Of a stretch of DNA of 64,000 nt, positions 9,618-19,762 are shown one piece after another; positions within the stretch are counted from its first letter, which is position 1, and each line of letters opens with the position of its first letter. This stretch comes from Methanobrevibacter sp. UBA412. Lineage in GTDB: Archaea; Methanobacteriota; Methanobacteria; Methanobacteriales; Methanobacteriaceae. The translations under genes were made by a program, and so were the position numbers. The notes under the pieces are model-generated. The model made no database searches. It had not been told where the DNA came from and saw only the letters and a program-made list of their open reading frames with translations. Location of the stretch: positions 1 to 64,000 of the forward strand of contig DAGJ01000008.1 in assembly GCA_002495685.1 (NCBI GenBank), in the 5' to 3' direction.

Positions 9618-11528
9618 TTATTCTTTTTTATCATCATCTTTTACTTCATAGTCTGCATCGATAGTATCATCATTAGCGTTGTTTTGGTCAGCTCCTGCAT
9701 CTGCACCTTGTGCTCCTTCTGCACCTTGTGCTTCTTGTTGTGCTTGTTGAGCTGCTGCAGCTTCTTGATAAATTTTTGCACCTACATCTTGAACTTTTTT
9801 AGTTAATTCTTCAGTTTTATCTTTGATTGCTGCTATGTCGTCACCGCTAATTAATTCTCTTAATTCGGATGTTAATTTTTCGATGTCAGATTTTTCTTCA
9901 TCAGAGATTTTATCTTTTAAATCTTCTACTGTTTTTTCTGAAGTGTAAATCATGGAATCTGCATTGTTTCTGACTTCAATTTCTTCTTGTTTCTTTTTAT
10001 CTTCGTCAGCATGCATTTCTGCTTCTTTAACCTTTTTATCAATATCATCTTTAGATAATTTGTTTGGTGCAGATATTGTGATTGCTTGTTCTTTTCCAGT
10101 TCCCATATCTTTTGCAGTTACATTTAATATTCCATTTGCATCAATATCGAAGGTAACTTCAATTTGTGGCATTCCTCTTGGTGCTGCTGGTATTCCTATT
10201 AATTGGAATCTACCGAGAGTTGTGTTATCTGCAGCCATTGGTCTTTCACCTTGTAATACATGGATGTCTACACTTGTTTGGTTATCTGCTGCAGTTGAGA
10301 ATATTTGACTCTTTTTGGTTGGGATGGTTGTGTTTCTGTCAATAAGTTTTGTACTTACGGATCCTAATGTTTCAATACCTAAGGATAATGGGGTTACATC
10401 TAAAAGAACGAGGTCTTTTATTTCTCCAGCTAATACTCCTCCTTGGATTGCTGCTCCCATTGCTACACATTCCATTGGGTCAATTCCTCTTTCTACTGGT
10501 TGACCTATGAATTTTTCTACATATTTTTGAACTACAGGCATTCTAGTTGGTCCTCCTACGAGGATGATCTTGTTGATGTCTTTTTTGTTCATTTTTGCAT
10601 CATCTAATGCTTGTTTCATAGGGTTTCCACATTTGTTAACGATTCCGTTTACTAATTCTTCGAGTTTTGCTCTGGATAATGTGTTGATTAAGTTTTGTGG
10701 TTTTCCACTACCATCTACGCAGATGAATGGTAAGTTTATATCAGTTGTTAATGTTGTGGATAATTCGATTTTTGCTTTTTCAGCTGCTTCTCTTAATCTT
10801 TGTACTGCTTGGTCATCGTCCATTAAGTCGATTCCGCTTGATTTTTTGAATTCATCAGCTAAGTATTTCATAATTGCATTATCCATATCGGTACCACCGA
10901 GTTGGGTGTCTCCGCTTGTGGATTTTACTTCAAATACTCCTCCACCAAATTCCATAATGGTTACATCGAGGGTTCCTCCTCCTAAATCGAATACCATAAT
11001 GTTTATATCATCATCGGATTGTTTATCGATTCCGTATGCTAAACTTGCTGCTGTTGGTTCGTTTACGAGTCTTACTACATCTAATCCTGCAATTGTACCT
11101 GCATCTTTTGTTGCGGTTCTTTGGTTATCATCAAAGTATGCTGGAACTGTGATTACTGCTTTTTCGATTGGTTCTCCTAAGAAACTTTCTGCATCTTTTT
11201 TGATTTTTTGTAAGATCATTGCGGAAATTTCTTGTGGGGTGTATTCTTTTCCGTTTGCTTTTACTTTTTTATTAGTACCCATACTTCTTTTAATTGCACT
11301 TATTGTGTTTTCAGGGTTTGTAATTGCTTGTCTTCTAGCTGGTTCTCCAACTAATGTTTGTCCGTCTTCGGTGAATGCAACGTAGCTTGGGAAAGCTTTT
11401 CCGTATTGTGTTGCTCCTTCTGCTGATGGGATGATTGTTGGTTTTCCACCTACAAGTACGGATGCTGCTGAGTTACTGGTACCTAAATCAATACCGATTA
11501 TTTTTTCTTTTTTGTTTTCTTCAGACAT
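9618..11528 (-). CDS. dnaK: Chaperone DnaK (Hsp70)
   Basis: ATP-dependent chaperone. It is 636 residues: nucleotide-binding domain ([15 protein letters not shown] at the N-terminus, [30 protein letters not shown]), linker and substrate-binding domain ([13 protein letters not shown] onward), helical lid, and a low-complexity Gln/Ala/Gly tail ending in acidic residues. The ribosome binding site is GGTGAC. The order grpE-dnaK-dnaJ on one strand matches the hsp70 cluster that some archaea acquired from bacteria. It follows grpE after 92 bases. Confidence 0.98.
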   Translation of the reverse strand: MSEENKKEKIIGIDLGTSNSAASVLVGGKPTIIPSAEGATQYGKAFPSYVAFTEDGQTLVGEPARRQAITNPENTISAIKRSMGTNKKVKANGKEYTPQEISAMILQKIKKDAESFLGEPIEKAVITVPAYFDDNQRTATKDAGTIAGLDVVRLVNEPTAASLAYGIDKQSDDDINIMVFDLGGGTLDVTIMEFGGGVFEVKSTSGDTQLGGTDMDNAIMKYLADEFKKSSGIDLMDDDQAVQRLREAAEKAKIELSTTLTTDINLPFICVDGSGKPQNLINTLSRAKLEELVNGIVNKCGNPMKQALDDAKMNKKDINKIILVGGPTRMPVVQKYVEKFIGQPVERGIDPMECVAMGAAIQGGVLAGEIKDLVLLDVTPLSLGIETLGSVSTKLIDRNTTIPTKKSQIFSTAADNQTSVDIHVLQGERPMAADNTTLGRFQLIGIPAAPRGMPQIEVTFDIDANGILNVTAKDMGTGKEQAITISAPNKLSKDDIDKKVKEAEMHADEDKKKQEEIEVRNNADSMIYTSEKTVEDLKDKISDEEKSDIEKLTSELRELISGDDIAAIKDKTEELTKKVQDVGAKIYQEAAAAQQAQQEAQGAEGAQGADAGADQNNANDDTIDADYEVKDDDKKE

Positions 11529-11620
11529 AGTTTGTCACCTTATTTTTTGTTATTTTTATGAGTTTTTTTATAATAATATTATAAATATTAATTTTTTATT
11601 TTTGCTAAAATTTTTCAGAT

Positions 11621-12196
11621 CTATTTTTTACATACATTAACTTTGGAATATTTGATTACTTTATCTTTTAAGGTGTATCCTTTCATTAGTTCATCAATTA
11701 TTTCATTGTTTTCGTATTCGTCACTATCTGTTACTAGTAGTGCTTCATGTTTGTATGGATCAAATTTTTCTCCTTTTGCAAGGATTACTTTTAATCCTTC
11801 TTTTTCTAAAACTTTAGTCATTTTTTTATAAATTAATTTTGTTGCTTCAATTGCATCTTCTTCTGTTTGTGAGTTTTCTGTTACTCGTTCTAAGTCTTCA
11901 TAGCAATCTAGAAGGTTTGTTATTAATTCTTCGTTAGCATATTTTATTAATTCGGACTTTTGTTTTTCTGAAAATTTTTTGTAATTTTCGAAATCAGCTT
12001 GTTGTCTTAATGTTAATGATTTGCAATCAGCTAATTCCTCTTCTTTCTTTTCAAGGTCTTCTTTAATTTTAGCTAATTCGTCTTTTTTAGATTTTTTGTT
12101 AAGTTTTTTAGATTTTTTTTCATCTTTTTCTAGATTCTTTTTTTCTGATTTTTCAGTTGTTTTTTTAGAATCTTTTTCTTCTTTTTCATTAGCCAT
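11621..12196 (-). CDS. grpE: Nucleotide exchange factor GrpE
   Basis: The exchange factor that releases ADP from DnaK. It is 191 residues. The first 50 are a Lys/Glu-rich tail, then a long coiled coil (EDLEKKEEELADCKSLTLR onward) carrying the conserved RQQADFENYKK segment, and a C-terminal beta domain with GEKFDPYKHEAL. It is the first gene of the minus-strand hsp70 cluster and has an AGGTGAAC site before the ATG. Its promoter probably lies in the shared region at 12380-12478, giving a leader of about 200 bases. Confidence 0.95.
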   Translation of the reverse strand: MANEKEEKDSKKTTEKSEKKNLEKDEKKSKKLNKKSKKDELAKIKEDLEKKEEELADCKSLTLRQQADFENYKKFSEKQKSELIKYANEELITNLLDCYEDLERVTENSQTEEDAIEATKLIYKKMTKVLEKEGLKVILAKGEKFDPYKHEALLVTDSDEYENNEIIDELMKGYTLKDKVIKYSKVNVCKK

Positions 12197-12379
12197 TTGT
12201 TCACCTTTATGAATAATTAAAGAGGGAGAAAGTGGATTTGTACTCTGTCTTTTTTTTCTCTTTGTTGTTTGATAATAAGTTCCATTTTTTTTGAGATATT
12301 AAAATATTTTTTTGGGATAATATATTTTTTTTTAGGAGGTTGACTTATTTAATAATATTTTTTGAGAAAAATATTAAAG

Positions 12380-12478
12380 TAACAAAAAGTTATCTTTCTC
12401 TATTACTATTATAATAACAAAAAGTTATATAAAGGTTTCGGTTTTTTTCATCTTTTAATAACAAAAAGTTATATAAAG
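12380..12478. promoter_or_regulatory. Three-copy palindromic operator in the divergent grpE/regulator promoter region
   Basis: The 13-base element TAACAAAAAGTTA (arms TAAC/GTTA, five-A spacer) occurs at 12380-12392, 12415-12427 and 12459-12471. The last two copies run directly into TTATATAAAGG, so operator and TATA box overlap. The third copy is placed for the plus-strand regulator (ATG 12505, a near-leaderless start). The second, read on the minus strand as ACCTTTATATAAC, matches the strong promoter type seen before the tRNA genes and is placed for grpE. The sequence shows the repeats; the regulatory role is inferred. Confidence 0.65.
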
Positions 12479-12504
12479 GATAATTTACTTAATATATAAT
12501 TACT

Positions 12505-13086
12505 ATGACAAACAATCCACAAAATTCACAAAACCAAAATAGCCATATAGACCTTGAAGATGTGAGTATGGAAGACATCTTAGATGTAATAGGATGTAAA
12601 ACTAGAAGAGACATAATCAATTTACTAAGAGATGAACCAAAATTTGTTAGTGAAATTTCACAAGAACTAAATATCGGACAAAAAGCTATAATAGAACACT
12701 TACGCGCAATGGAAGATATTGGGATCTTAAACTCTTCATTTAAAAAAGTAGTCAGAGGAAGACCACGAAAATACTATGACATGCCAAATGATGTCACCGT
12801 AAACATACAAATCACACCAATAACAATACATGTCAACAACCCTGATGATATGTTAAATAAAAAACAATTACCATCAGGAGACGAATGGTCAAAACTCTTA
12901 GAATTAGAGAAAAAAATCGATCAAGGTCAATGGGAAGCTGTTGAAGAACTTAAAAGTTTAATAAGATTATATGATAATCTAAAAAGTCGAGCAGAATACA
13001 TCCTAGAAAGAACTGCAGACGAACAAGATAATAGAAAAGATATCATAAAACCACACAAAACATATTTCTTCACAGAACAATATTAA
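12505..13086 (+). CDS. Winged-helix (ArsR-like) transcriptional regulator, probable heat-shock regulator
   Basis: 193 residues. A winged helix-turn-helix occupies about residues 22-95: CKTRRDIINLL, then FVSEISQELNIGQKAIIEHLRAMEDIGI as the HTH, and a wing with RGRPRKYYDM. The C-terminal half is a helical, charged region likely used for dimerisation. The gene diverges from grpE-dnaK, and its promoter overlaps one copy of the palindrome at 12459-12471, so autoregulation and control of the chaperone cluster are the natural hypothesis. The ligand or signal is unknown. The ATG lies only about 25-30 bases after the TATA box, suggesting a leaderless or very short-leader mRNA. Confidence 0.85.
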   Translation: MTNNPQNSQNQNSHIDLEDVSMEDILDVIGCKTRRDIINLLRDEPKFVSEISQELNIGQKAIIEHLRAMEDIGILNSSFKKVVRGRPRKYYDMPNDVTVNIQITPITIHVNNPDDMLNKKQLPSGDEWSKLLELEKKIDQGQWEAVEELKSLIRLYDNLKSRAEYILERTADEQDNRKDIIKPHKTYFFTEQY

Positions 13087-13111
13087 AAAAAAATTTAATT
13101 TTTTATTTTTT

Positions 13112-15421
13112 TTACTTTTTTTTATAAGCTGCAACAATAGCTTGACCTAAAGAAACAGAACCATCACCAGCACAAGAATTTTTGTGTTGAATAAATTCAA
13201 AACCATTGTTTTCAATATAATTTTTAGTAGTTAAACTAATTAACTCATTATAAAATGTACCACCAGTAGCACCAATACATTTAACATCTTTTTTTCTTGC
13301 AGCATCAACAGCAATCTTACTTAAACCTTCACTAACAGCAACTTGTCCAGCATAAGCAATTTCACTTTTTTCCACACCATCATTAATTAAATCTATAACA
13401 CTTTTTAAAATATTACCAGTATCCAGAACAGTGCGATTCTTTACTTTTTTAAAACTAAGAGGAATACTATATTCACCTTTAGCAGGTATTGCCACAGATT
13501 CTAATTTCATAGCAGCTTCACCCTCAAAATTCCGTTCACCACAAATATTTAATGCAGTTGAAATAGAATCCAATACTCTACCAGTACTACTAGTAATCCC
13601 AACATTCAAATTAGAATCTAATTGTTTAAAAAGATTTTCAATCTCCATATCTCCATGAGGGAAATAATCAACATAATCTTCTTTTAATAATTTAATTACT
13701 TCATCTCTAGTGAAACTTTCACAAGAATCCAATATACTAGCTAACATACGAGCAGGATATTTAGCACATAAATCTCCACCAGGCATCTTTTGAGGCATTA
13801 AAGATCCTAATCTTTCAAAACTTTCAATATCAGTATAAAGTATTTCCCCACCCCATGCAGTTCCATCACTACCATAACCTACACCATCAGATGCAATAAC
13901 AATCATTTCATCAATATCATTATCATTTGCTAAAGCAACTCCATGAGCATGATGATGTTGAACTTGCACTAATTCTGCATTATATTTTTCACTTAATTCT
14001 TTAGCTAATTTAGTTGTGAAAAATTGAGGATGCATATCACAAGCAATTATATCAAAATCATTAGTCTTTGTAATATTCATCATATTTTTTATAGCATCTT
14101 GTAAAAACAAGTAAGTTTTATATTTATTAGTATTACCAATATGTTGGGAAACATATGCTAAATTATTTTTAACTATTGTGAAAGTCACATCTAATTCAGG
14201 ACCAAGAGCTAAAACATTTTTATTTAAAACTTTACCTTTCAAATCATAAGGTTCAGGTGTGTAACCTCTAGAACGTCTAATAAAAGATAACATATCATTA
14301 CGATATCGTACAACAGAGTCATCACAACGATTAACAATTCTTCTGTTATGAATTAAACTATAATCACTAATACCTTTTAAGTTTCCAAGAATCTCCTCAT
14401 TACTTATCATCATAGGTTCACCTGGAACATTAGCTGATGTCATAATATATGCAGGCTCCTCACTAAAATCAAACAAAAGATTATGTAAAGGAGAATAAGG
14501 TAACATCACCCCAATTGTATGTAAATTTGGAGCTACTGAATCTGCAAAATAATAATCCTTACTTTTTTTAACCACTACAATAGGTCTTTCCTTAGATTTT
14601 AAAGTTATTTTCTCTTTTTGACTTATCTCAGTAAAAGTTAAGCATTTTTCGATATCAGGACTCATAACTGCAAAAGGTTGACTTTTTCTCCCAAGACGTT
14701 TTCTTAAACGATTAACAACATCTTCATCTGTAACTTTACAAACTAAATGTGTTCCTCCAATACCTTTAATACTTAATATATTACCTTCATCTAATAATTT
14801 CACAGTATCATGTAAAGGATGTTTTGAATTTAAATCATTATCCTCTTTATCAAATAAACTTAATTTCGGACCACAATCAGGACAACACATTGCTTCTGCA
14901 TGATATCTTCGATTTAAAGGATCTGTATATTCCTTTTCACATTTATCACATAATGGAAAATCATCCATAGTTGTTTTATCTCTATCATAAGGAACATTTT
15001 CTATAACTGTAAAACGTGGACCACAATCAGTACAAGCATTAAAAGGATGATGATATCTTCTATTATTTGGATCTCTTATTTCTTTCAAACAATTATCACA
15101 AATAGCTAAATCCGGAGGTATAACAGAAGTTCCAGAAAAATTATCCAAACTTTCATAAATTTTAAATTCATCATACTCTTCATTGTTTTCAAAGTTTTTG
15201 GTTTTAATAGAATTTATTTTTGAAATAGGGGGTTTTTTATTTTTTAAATCATATAAAAATTGTTCAATATTCTTATTTTCTCCTTGAAGTACTATTTCAA
15301 CTACATTTCCTAAATTTCTAACATAACCTTTTAATTTTAATTCAGTTGCAACTCTGTAAACAAAAGGTCTAAATCCTACTCCTTGAACAATGCCCTGAAC
15401 TAAAATCTTTGTACTTTTCAT
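13112..15421 (-). CDS. hypF: [NiFe] hydrogenase maturation carbamoyltransferase HypF
   Basis: Makes the thiocarbamoyl group on HypE that becomes the CN ligands of NiFe hydrogenases (here Frh and Ehb). It is 769 residues with all domains: acylphosphatase (1-90, VQGVGFRPFVYRVA), paired zinc fingers (about 109-185, two CxxC...CxxC sets), YrdC-like domain (about 200-380, carbamoyl adenylate synthesis), and a C-terminal Kae1/ASKHA domain with HHHAHGVALAND around residue 480. An AGGAAA site precedes the ATG. It is convergent with the heat-shock regulator and divergent from larB. Confidence 0.97.
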   Translation of the reverse strand: MKSTKILVQGIVQGVGFRPFVYRVATELKLKGYVRNLGNVVEIVLQGENKNIEQFLYDLKNKKPPISKINSIKTKNFENNEEYDEFKIYESLDNFSGTSVIPPDLAICDNCLKEIRDPNNRRYHHPFNACTDCGPRFTVIENVPYDRDKTTMDDFPLCDKCEKEYTDPLNRRYHAEAMCCPDCGPKLSLFDKEDNDLNSKHPLHDTVKLLDEGNILSIKGIGGTHLVCKVTDEDVVNRLRKRLGRKSQPFAVMSPDIEKCLTFTEISQKEKITLKSKERPIVVVKKSKDYYFADSVAPNLHTIGVMLPYSPLHNLLFDFSEEPAYIMTSANVPGEPMMISNEEILGNLKGISDYSLIHNRRIVNRCDDSVVRYRNDMLSFIRRSRGYTPEPYDLKGKVLNKNVLALGPELDVTFTIVKNNLAYVSQHIGNTNKYKTYLFLQDAIKNMMNITKTNDFDIIACDMHPQFFTTKLAKELSEKYNAELVQVQHHHAHGVALANDNDIDEMIVIASDGVGYGSDGTAWGGEILYTDIESFERLGSLMPQKMPGGDLCAKYPARMLASILDSCESFTRDEVIKLLKEDYVDYFPHGDMEIENLFKQLDSNLNVGITSSTGRVLDSISTALNICGERNFEGEAAMKLESVAIPAKGEYSIPLSFKKVKNRTVLDTGNILKSVIDLINDGVEKSEIAYAGQVAVSEGLSKIAVDAARKKDVKCIGATGGTFYNELISLTTKNYIENNGFEFIQHKNSCAGDGSVSLGQAIVAAYKKK

Positions 15422-15538
15422 AATAATTGTTTCCTATTAAAAAATTAGTAAAAATAATTTTTTTTATAAATATTAATAATAACTAATATATTATAAATAG
15501 TTAATAAAAATATAAGTCTTTATAAAATTAAAAAAACA

Positions 15539-16342
<804 letters not shown>

Positions 16343-16372
16343 ATTTAATAATTTTTTTTGTTGTGTTAAAAA

Positions 16373-16981
16373 ATGATTTTTGAAAAATTCAATCCTGAAA
16401 TTCATGATTATCATAAACTAGCTAGTTTAACCTATGATGTGGATTTTAGAACATATGAAAAAGTCTTTAAAAATAAAGATATTGCTCTTTTTGCATTAGA
16501 AGATGAAATGTTATTAAACTTTAAAAAAGCTAGTAATGAAAATTATTCTTTTTATGTTATTTTAGATGATTATCGTAAGATAATGGGTATGGTTAAAATT
16601 AGTAAAGGTGAAACTCATAATCTTATTCAAGATAGCTTATTTTTATTTAAAAATTTAAGATTTTCTGAAGCTTCTAAATTATCTTATATCTCATTTTTAG
16701 ATAGATTAGTTCTATCAAAAGTTAATAATAATGATTTATACATTGGTGAAATTGCTATTAACCCTGAAAATAGAGGTCAAGGTTTAGGAAAATTAGTTAT
16801 TAATAAAATAATTAAATATGCGAAAAATGAGGGTTATAAAAGAGTAGTGCTTGATGCAGATTTTAGAAATTTAGGTGCTTTAAAACTTTATGAATCCTTA
16901 GGGTTTTCAGTATTTAATCAAAAGTCATCAAAAATTTTAGATCCAGAAAGAGGAATGTATAATTTAGAATATATTTTATGA
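16373..16981 (+). CDS. GNAT-family N-acetyltransferase
   Basis: 202 residues. The acetyl-CoA binding motif A is clear at about 130-150 (IAINPENRGQGLGKLVINKI), followed by the VVLDADFRNLGALKLYESLGF core and a short C-terminal strand. The first 110 residues are a less conserved N-terminal part. The substrate cannot be read from the sequence. It starts 30 bases after larB on the same strand and may be co-transcribed. No strong ribosome binding site is visible before the ATG. Confidence 0.85.
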   Translation: MIFEKFNPEIHDYHKLASLTYDVDFRTYEKVFKNKDIALFALEDEMLLNFKKASNENYSFYVILDDYRKIMGMVKISKGETHNLIQDSLFLFKNLRFSEASKLSYISFLDRLVLSKVNNNDLYIGEIAINPENRGQGLGKLVINKIIKYAKNEGYKRVVLDADFRNLGALKLYESLGFSVFNQKSSKILDPERGMYNLEYIL

Positions 16982-17031
16982 AAAAAAGAGTAATGAAGAA
17001 TAAATTTTTTTTTTAATTGAAATTTAATGAT

Positions 17032-17322
17032 TTATTTTCTTCTTCTTTCAAATTCATCAAATACTTCATTTAAGTTTACTCCTTTATATGCTAGGAGTAA
17101 TAAATTATGGAATATTAAATCAACAGATTCATAAACAAGGTTTTCATCATTTTTTGCAGCTAAAATAACTTCTGCTGCTTCTTCACCTACTTTTTCACAA
17201 ATCTTATCAACAGCTTTTTTATCACTATCTTTCATAATATTAGATGTGTAAGAATCAATAGGATTGTCTCTTCTATCTTCTAGTACTTTATATACTTCAT
17301 TGATGATTGTTTCATCTGCCAT
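17032..17322 (-). CDS. hisE: Phosphoribosyl-ATP pyrophosphatase
   Basis: Second step of histidine biosynthesis: hydrolyses PR-ATP to PR-AMP. It is 96 residues, the usual size for a stand-alone HisE of the all-alpha NTP pyrophosphatase (MazG-like) fold. Metal-binding acidic motifs are present: [15 protein letters not shown] and [19 protein letters not shown] site precedes the ATG. It lies 24 bases downstream of the CBS-ParB gene on the same strand. Confidence 0.94.
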   Translation of the reverse strand: MADETIINEVYKVLEDRRDNPIDSYTSNIMKDSDKKAVDKICEKVGEEAAEVILAAKNDENLVYESVDLIFHNLLLLAYKGVNLNEVFDEFERRRK

Positions 17323-17346
17323 ATTAAATCCTCCAAAATTTTTTAT

Positions 17347-18156
17347 TTAATCTCTTTTTGTTTTTATTGTTTCAGTTAATGCAATTAATGGGTGTTGAGC
17401 ATCATCAATTATGTTTATATCATCAAATTTATAAATTCCTTGTGAATCTGCTGTTTTTTCCATTCCTAATCTTAAATCTTGACCTAAGTCAATAACATAT
17501 GAATCTATTTTATCGAATCCTAATTTTATTGATGCCACTGCTCTATGATGTCCATCTACAAGAATCCAACGATTACCAGTTTTTACAACTATTGCAGGTT
17601 CTGCTAATCCTCTTTCTAATTCATATATTCTTCCTTGTAATTCATCAGCATAGATTCTATCTTGGGTTGGTCTTAAATCATTAACTGGAACTTCTTTTCG
17701 TTTTAGTTTTGTTTTTATTCCATATAATTGTTCTAATGTTTCTTTAAAGTATTCTACTTTAGTTGGTGTGGAACGTTCTATATGTGATCTTACCATATCT
17801 GTATTGGTTATGATTCCTTTAACTTGTTTTTCATCGTTAACAACAGGTAATCTGGAAATACCATGTCTAAACATTACTCTAGAAGCATCATTAATAGACA
17901 TATCATCTAATGCAACTACAACTTCATTAGACATTACTCCTTTAACTAATTCAGCCCAATCTTTAAGAAGTAAGTCGTAAGCAGTAACTATACCTTGTAT
18001 TGCCCCATTATCATCAACAACTGGGAATCCATCGTGTCCAGTTTTTTTCATTATTTTAATTACATCAGCACTTGGAGTGTTAGGAGTTACAGTAATTACA
18101 TTTTTAGTCATATAATCTTTAACTGTTGATTTTATTTTAGTTTCATTACTTGTCAT
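17347..18156 (-). CDS. CBS-domain pair fused to a ParB-like domain
   Basis: 269 residues. Two CBS repeats span about 10-130 (YMTKNVITVTPNTPSADVI and VMSNEVVVALDDMSINDAS); these usually bind adenine nucleotides and regulate an attached domain. From about 160 to 225 there is a ParB/sulfiredoxin-type fold with the signature WILVDGHHRAVASIKLG. The domain set is visible directly; the biological role is not known. A GGAGGATG-type site precedes the ATG. It sits between gatB (33 bases upstream) and hisE in a same-strand run, so an operon is possible. Confidence 0.85.
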   Translation of the reverse strand: MTSNETKIKSTVKDYMTKNVITVTPNTPSADVIKIMKKTGHDGFPVVDDNGAIQGIVTAYDLLLKDWAELVKGVMSNEVVVALDDMSINDASRVMFRHGISRLPVVNDEKQVKGIITNTDMVRSHIERSTPTKVEYFKETLEQLYGIKTKLKRKEVPVNDLRPTQDRIYADELQGRIYELERGLAEPAIVVKTGNRWILVDGHHRAVASIKLGFDKIDSYVIDLGQDLRLGMEKTADSQGIYKFDDINIIDDAQHPLIALTETIKTKRD

Positions 18157-18188
18157 AAAATTTCATCCTCCTATTAAATTCTATTTTC

Positions 18189-19571
18189 TTATTTTAATAA
18201 GTCGTTTAATATTTTAACAGTTTCTCCAGGATCTGCTTTACCTCGAGTTAATCTCATTACTTGACCCATTAAGAAATTAATTGAATTTTTTTGTCCATTG
18301 TTATAATCTTCAACTGCTTTTGGATTTTCATCGATTGCTTGTTTAGCAGCTTTAACTATTCCATCTTCTTCAACTACACCTATTAATCCTAATTCTTCAG
18401 CTAAAACTTTTGGAGTTTTTTCTTCATTTGGCATTTTTTCAATAATTCTTTGCCCTGCTTTAGTTGTGATTTTTTTATTTTCAAGTAAGTTGAATAATTC
18501 GATTAAGTCTTGGGAGGTGATTTCACTTTCAACTAAATCAATTTTATTATAAGTTAATACTCTTTTAAGTTCATCTTTCATCCATAATGCAGCAAATTCT
18601 GGATTTATTTCTTTTACAACATTTTCATAAGTATCTGCTAAATCTATTTCAGAGGTTAATACTTTTGCAGATTCTTTATCTATACCATATTGTTTTTCAA
18701 ATCTTTTTGCCTTGTTATATGGTGTTTCAGGCATTATTTCAATTATGTCGTTTATTTGTTTGTCTGATATTTGCATTGGAGGTAAATCTGGGTCAGGAAT
18801 AAATCTGTAATCATCTGCATTTTCTTTGTCTCTCATTGATACAGTAATCATTTGAGTTTCTAAGTATGCTCTGGTTTCTTGTTTTATTTCTATTCCTCTT
18901 TTTGTAAGGTTTTTTTGTCTTACAACTTCAAATTTTAGTGCTTTGAAAGCTCCTTTAATGGAGTTGATGTTTTTCATTTCTACTCTGTTTCCTCCGTTTA
19001 TGGAAACATTTACATCAGCTCTCATAGTACCTTCTCCACGTGCTCCTTTACTGTATTGTAATACTCGTATTAATTCTTTTAAGAAGTTTCTTGCTTCTTC
19101 TGGAGATTTGATATCAGGTTCTGTTACAATTTCTATTAATGGAATTCCGGATCTGTTGAAGTCAACTGTTCCTCTGTCAGGTTTATATTGTCCTGGATCT
19201 TCTTCCATATGTATTTCTCTTATTCTAATACCATTTAATTCTCCTTCATATCCTATTGGGATACTTGTTCTTTGGTATCCACTGGATAAATCAGGATAAT
19301 CATAATGTTTTCTCATAAAATAAGCTTGATTTTGTTCTATTTTACAGTTAAGCATTAAAGATATCATTAAAGCATTTTTTATAGCTTTTTCATTTGTTGG
19401 GTAAGGTTTTGCTCCTGGTTGGTTTAAACATATTGGGCAAATATTTGAATTAGCCGGAGCTTCTTTATAATTAGTTTTACATTCACAAAAAAGTTTGGAT
19501 TCAGTTTCTAATTGTACGTGAATTTCTAATCCACACATCATGTTTACATCAGATATAGTAATTCCTCCCAT
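18189..19571 (-). CDS. gatB: Asp-tRNA(Asn)/Glu-tRNA(Gln) amidotransferase subunit B
   Basis: The kinase and tRNA-binding subunit of GatCAB, which makes Asn-tRNA(Asn) by transamidation in archaea. It is about 460 residues with the MCGLEIHVQL start of the catalytic cradle, DYPDLSSGYQ, DPGQYKP, RSGIPLIEIVTEPD, the R-Y-FIPDPDLPP segment, and the C-terminal YqeY-like tail (about 320-460). The start is unclear. ATG 19571 is followed immediately by the GGGAGG that looks like the ribosome binding site. Seven bases after that comes ATA (19556), and the ATGs at 19541/19538 lie further on. GatA and GatC are outside the window. Confidence 0.95.
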   Translation of the reverse strand: MGGITISDVNMMCGLEIHVQLETESKLFCECKTNYKEAPANSNICPICLNQPGAKPYPTNEKAIKNALMISLMLNCKIEQNQAYFMRKHYDYPDLSSGYQRTSIPIGYEGELNGIRIREIHMEEDPGQYKPDRGTVDFNRSGIPLIEIVTEPDIKSPEEARNFLKELIRVLQYSKGARGEGTMRADVNVSINGGNRVEMKNINSIKGAFKALKFEVVRQKNLTKRGIEIKQETRAYLETQMITVSMRDKENADDYRFIPDPDLPPMQISDKQINDIIEIMPETPYNKAKRFEKQYGIDKESAKVLTSEIDLADTYENVVKEINPEFAALWMKDELKRVLTYNKIDLVESEITSQDLIELFNLLENKKITTKAGQRIIEKMPNEEKTPKVLAEELGLIGVVEEDGIVKAAKQAIDENPKAVEDYNNGQKNSINFLMGQVMRLTRGKADPGETVKILNDLLK

Positions 19572-19762
19572 TGAATAATTTTTTTTATATTAATGGAAAA
19601 TTTTTTTTATAAAAAATAGTAGTAAAAAATATTTTTATAATAATTCTTTATTTTTTTTACTCTATAATATATATTGGTTAAGATTCTGTTTGAAATTATT
19701 AATAAATATTATCTATATTTTAAGGTTTTTTTTATTAATAGAAAAATAGAATTTTATTTTTT

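Noticed and set aside
10564..11385. 273-codon plus-strand ORF opposite dnaK
   Set aside because: Antisense shadow of a highly conserved gene; composition is that of reversed dnaK codons and there is no start signal.
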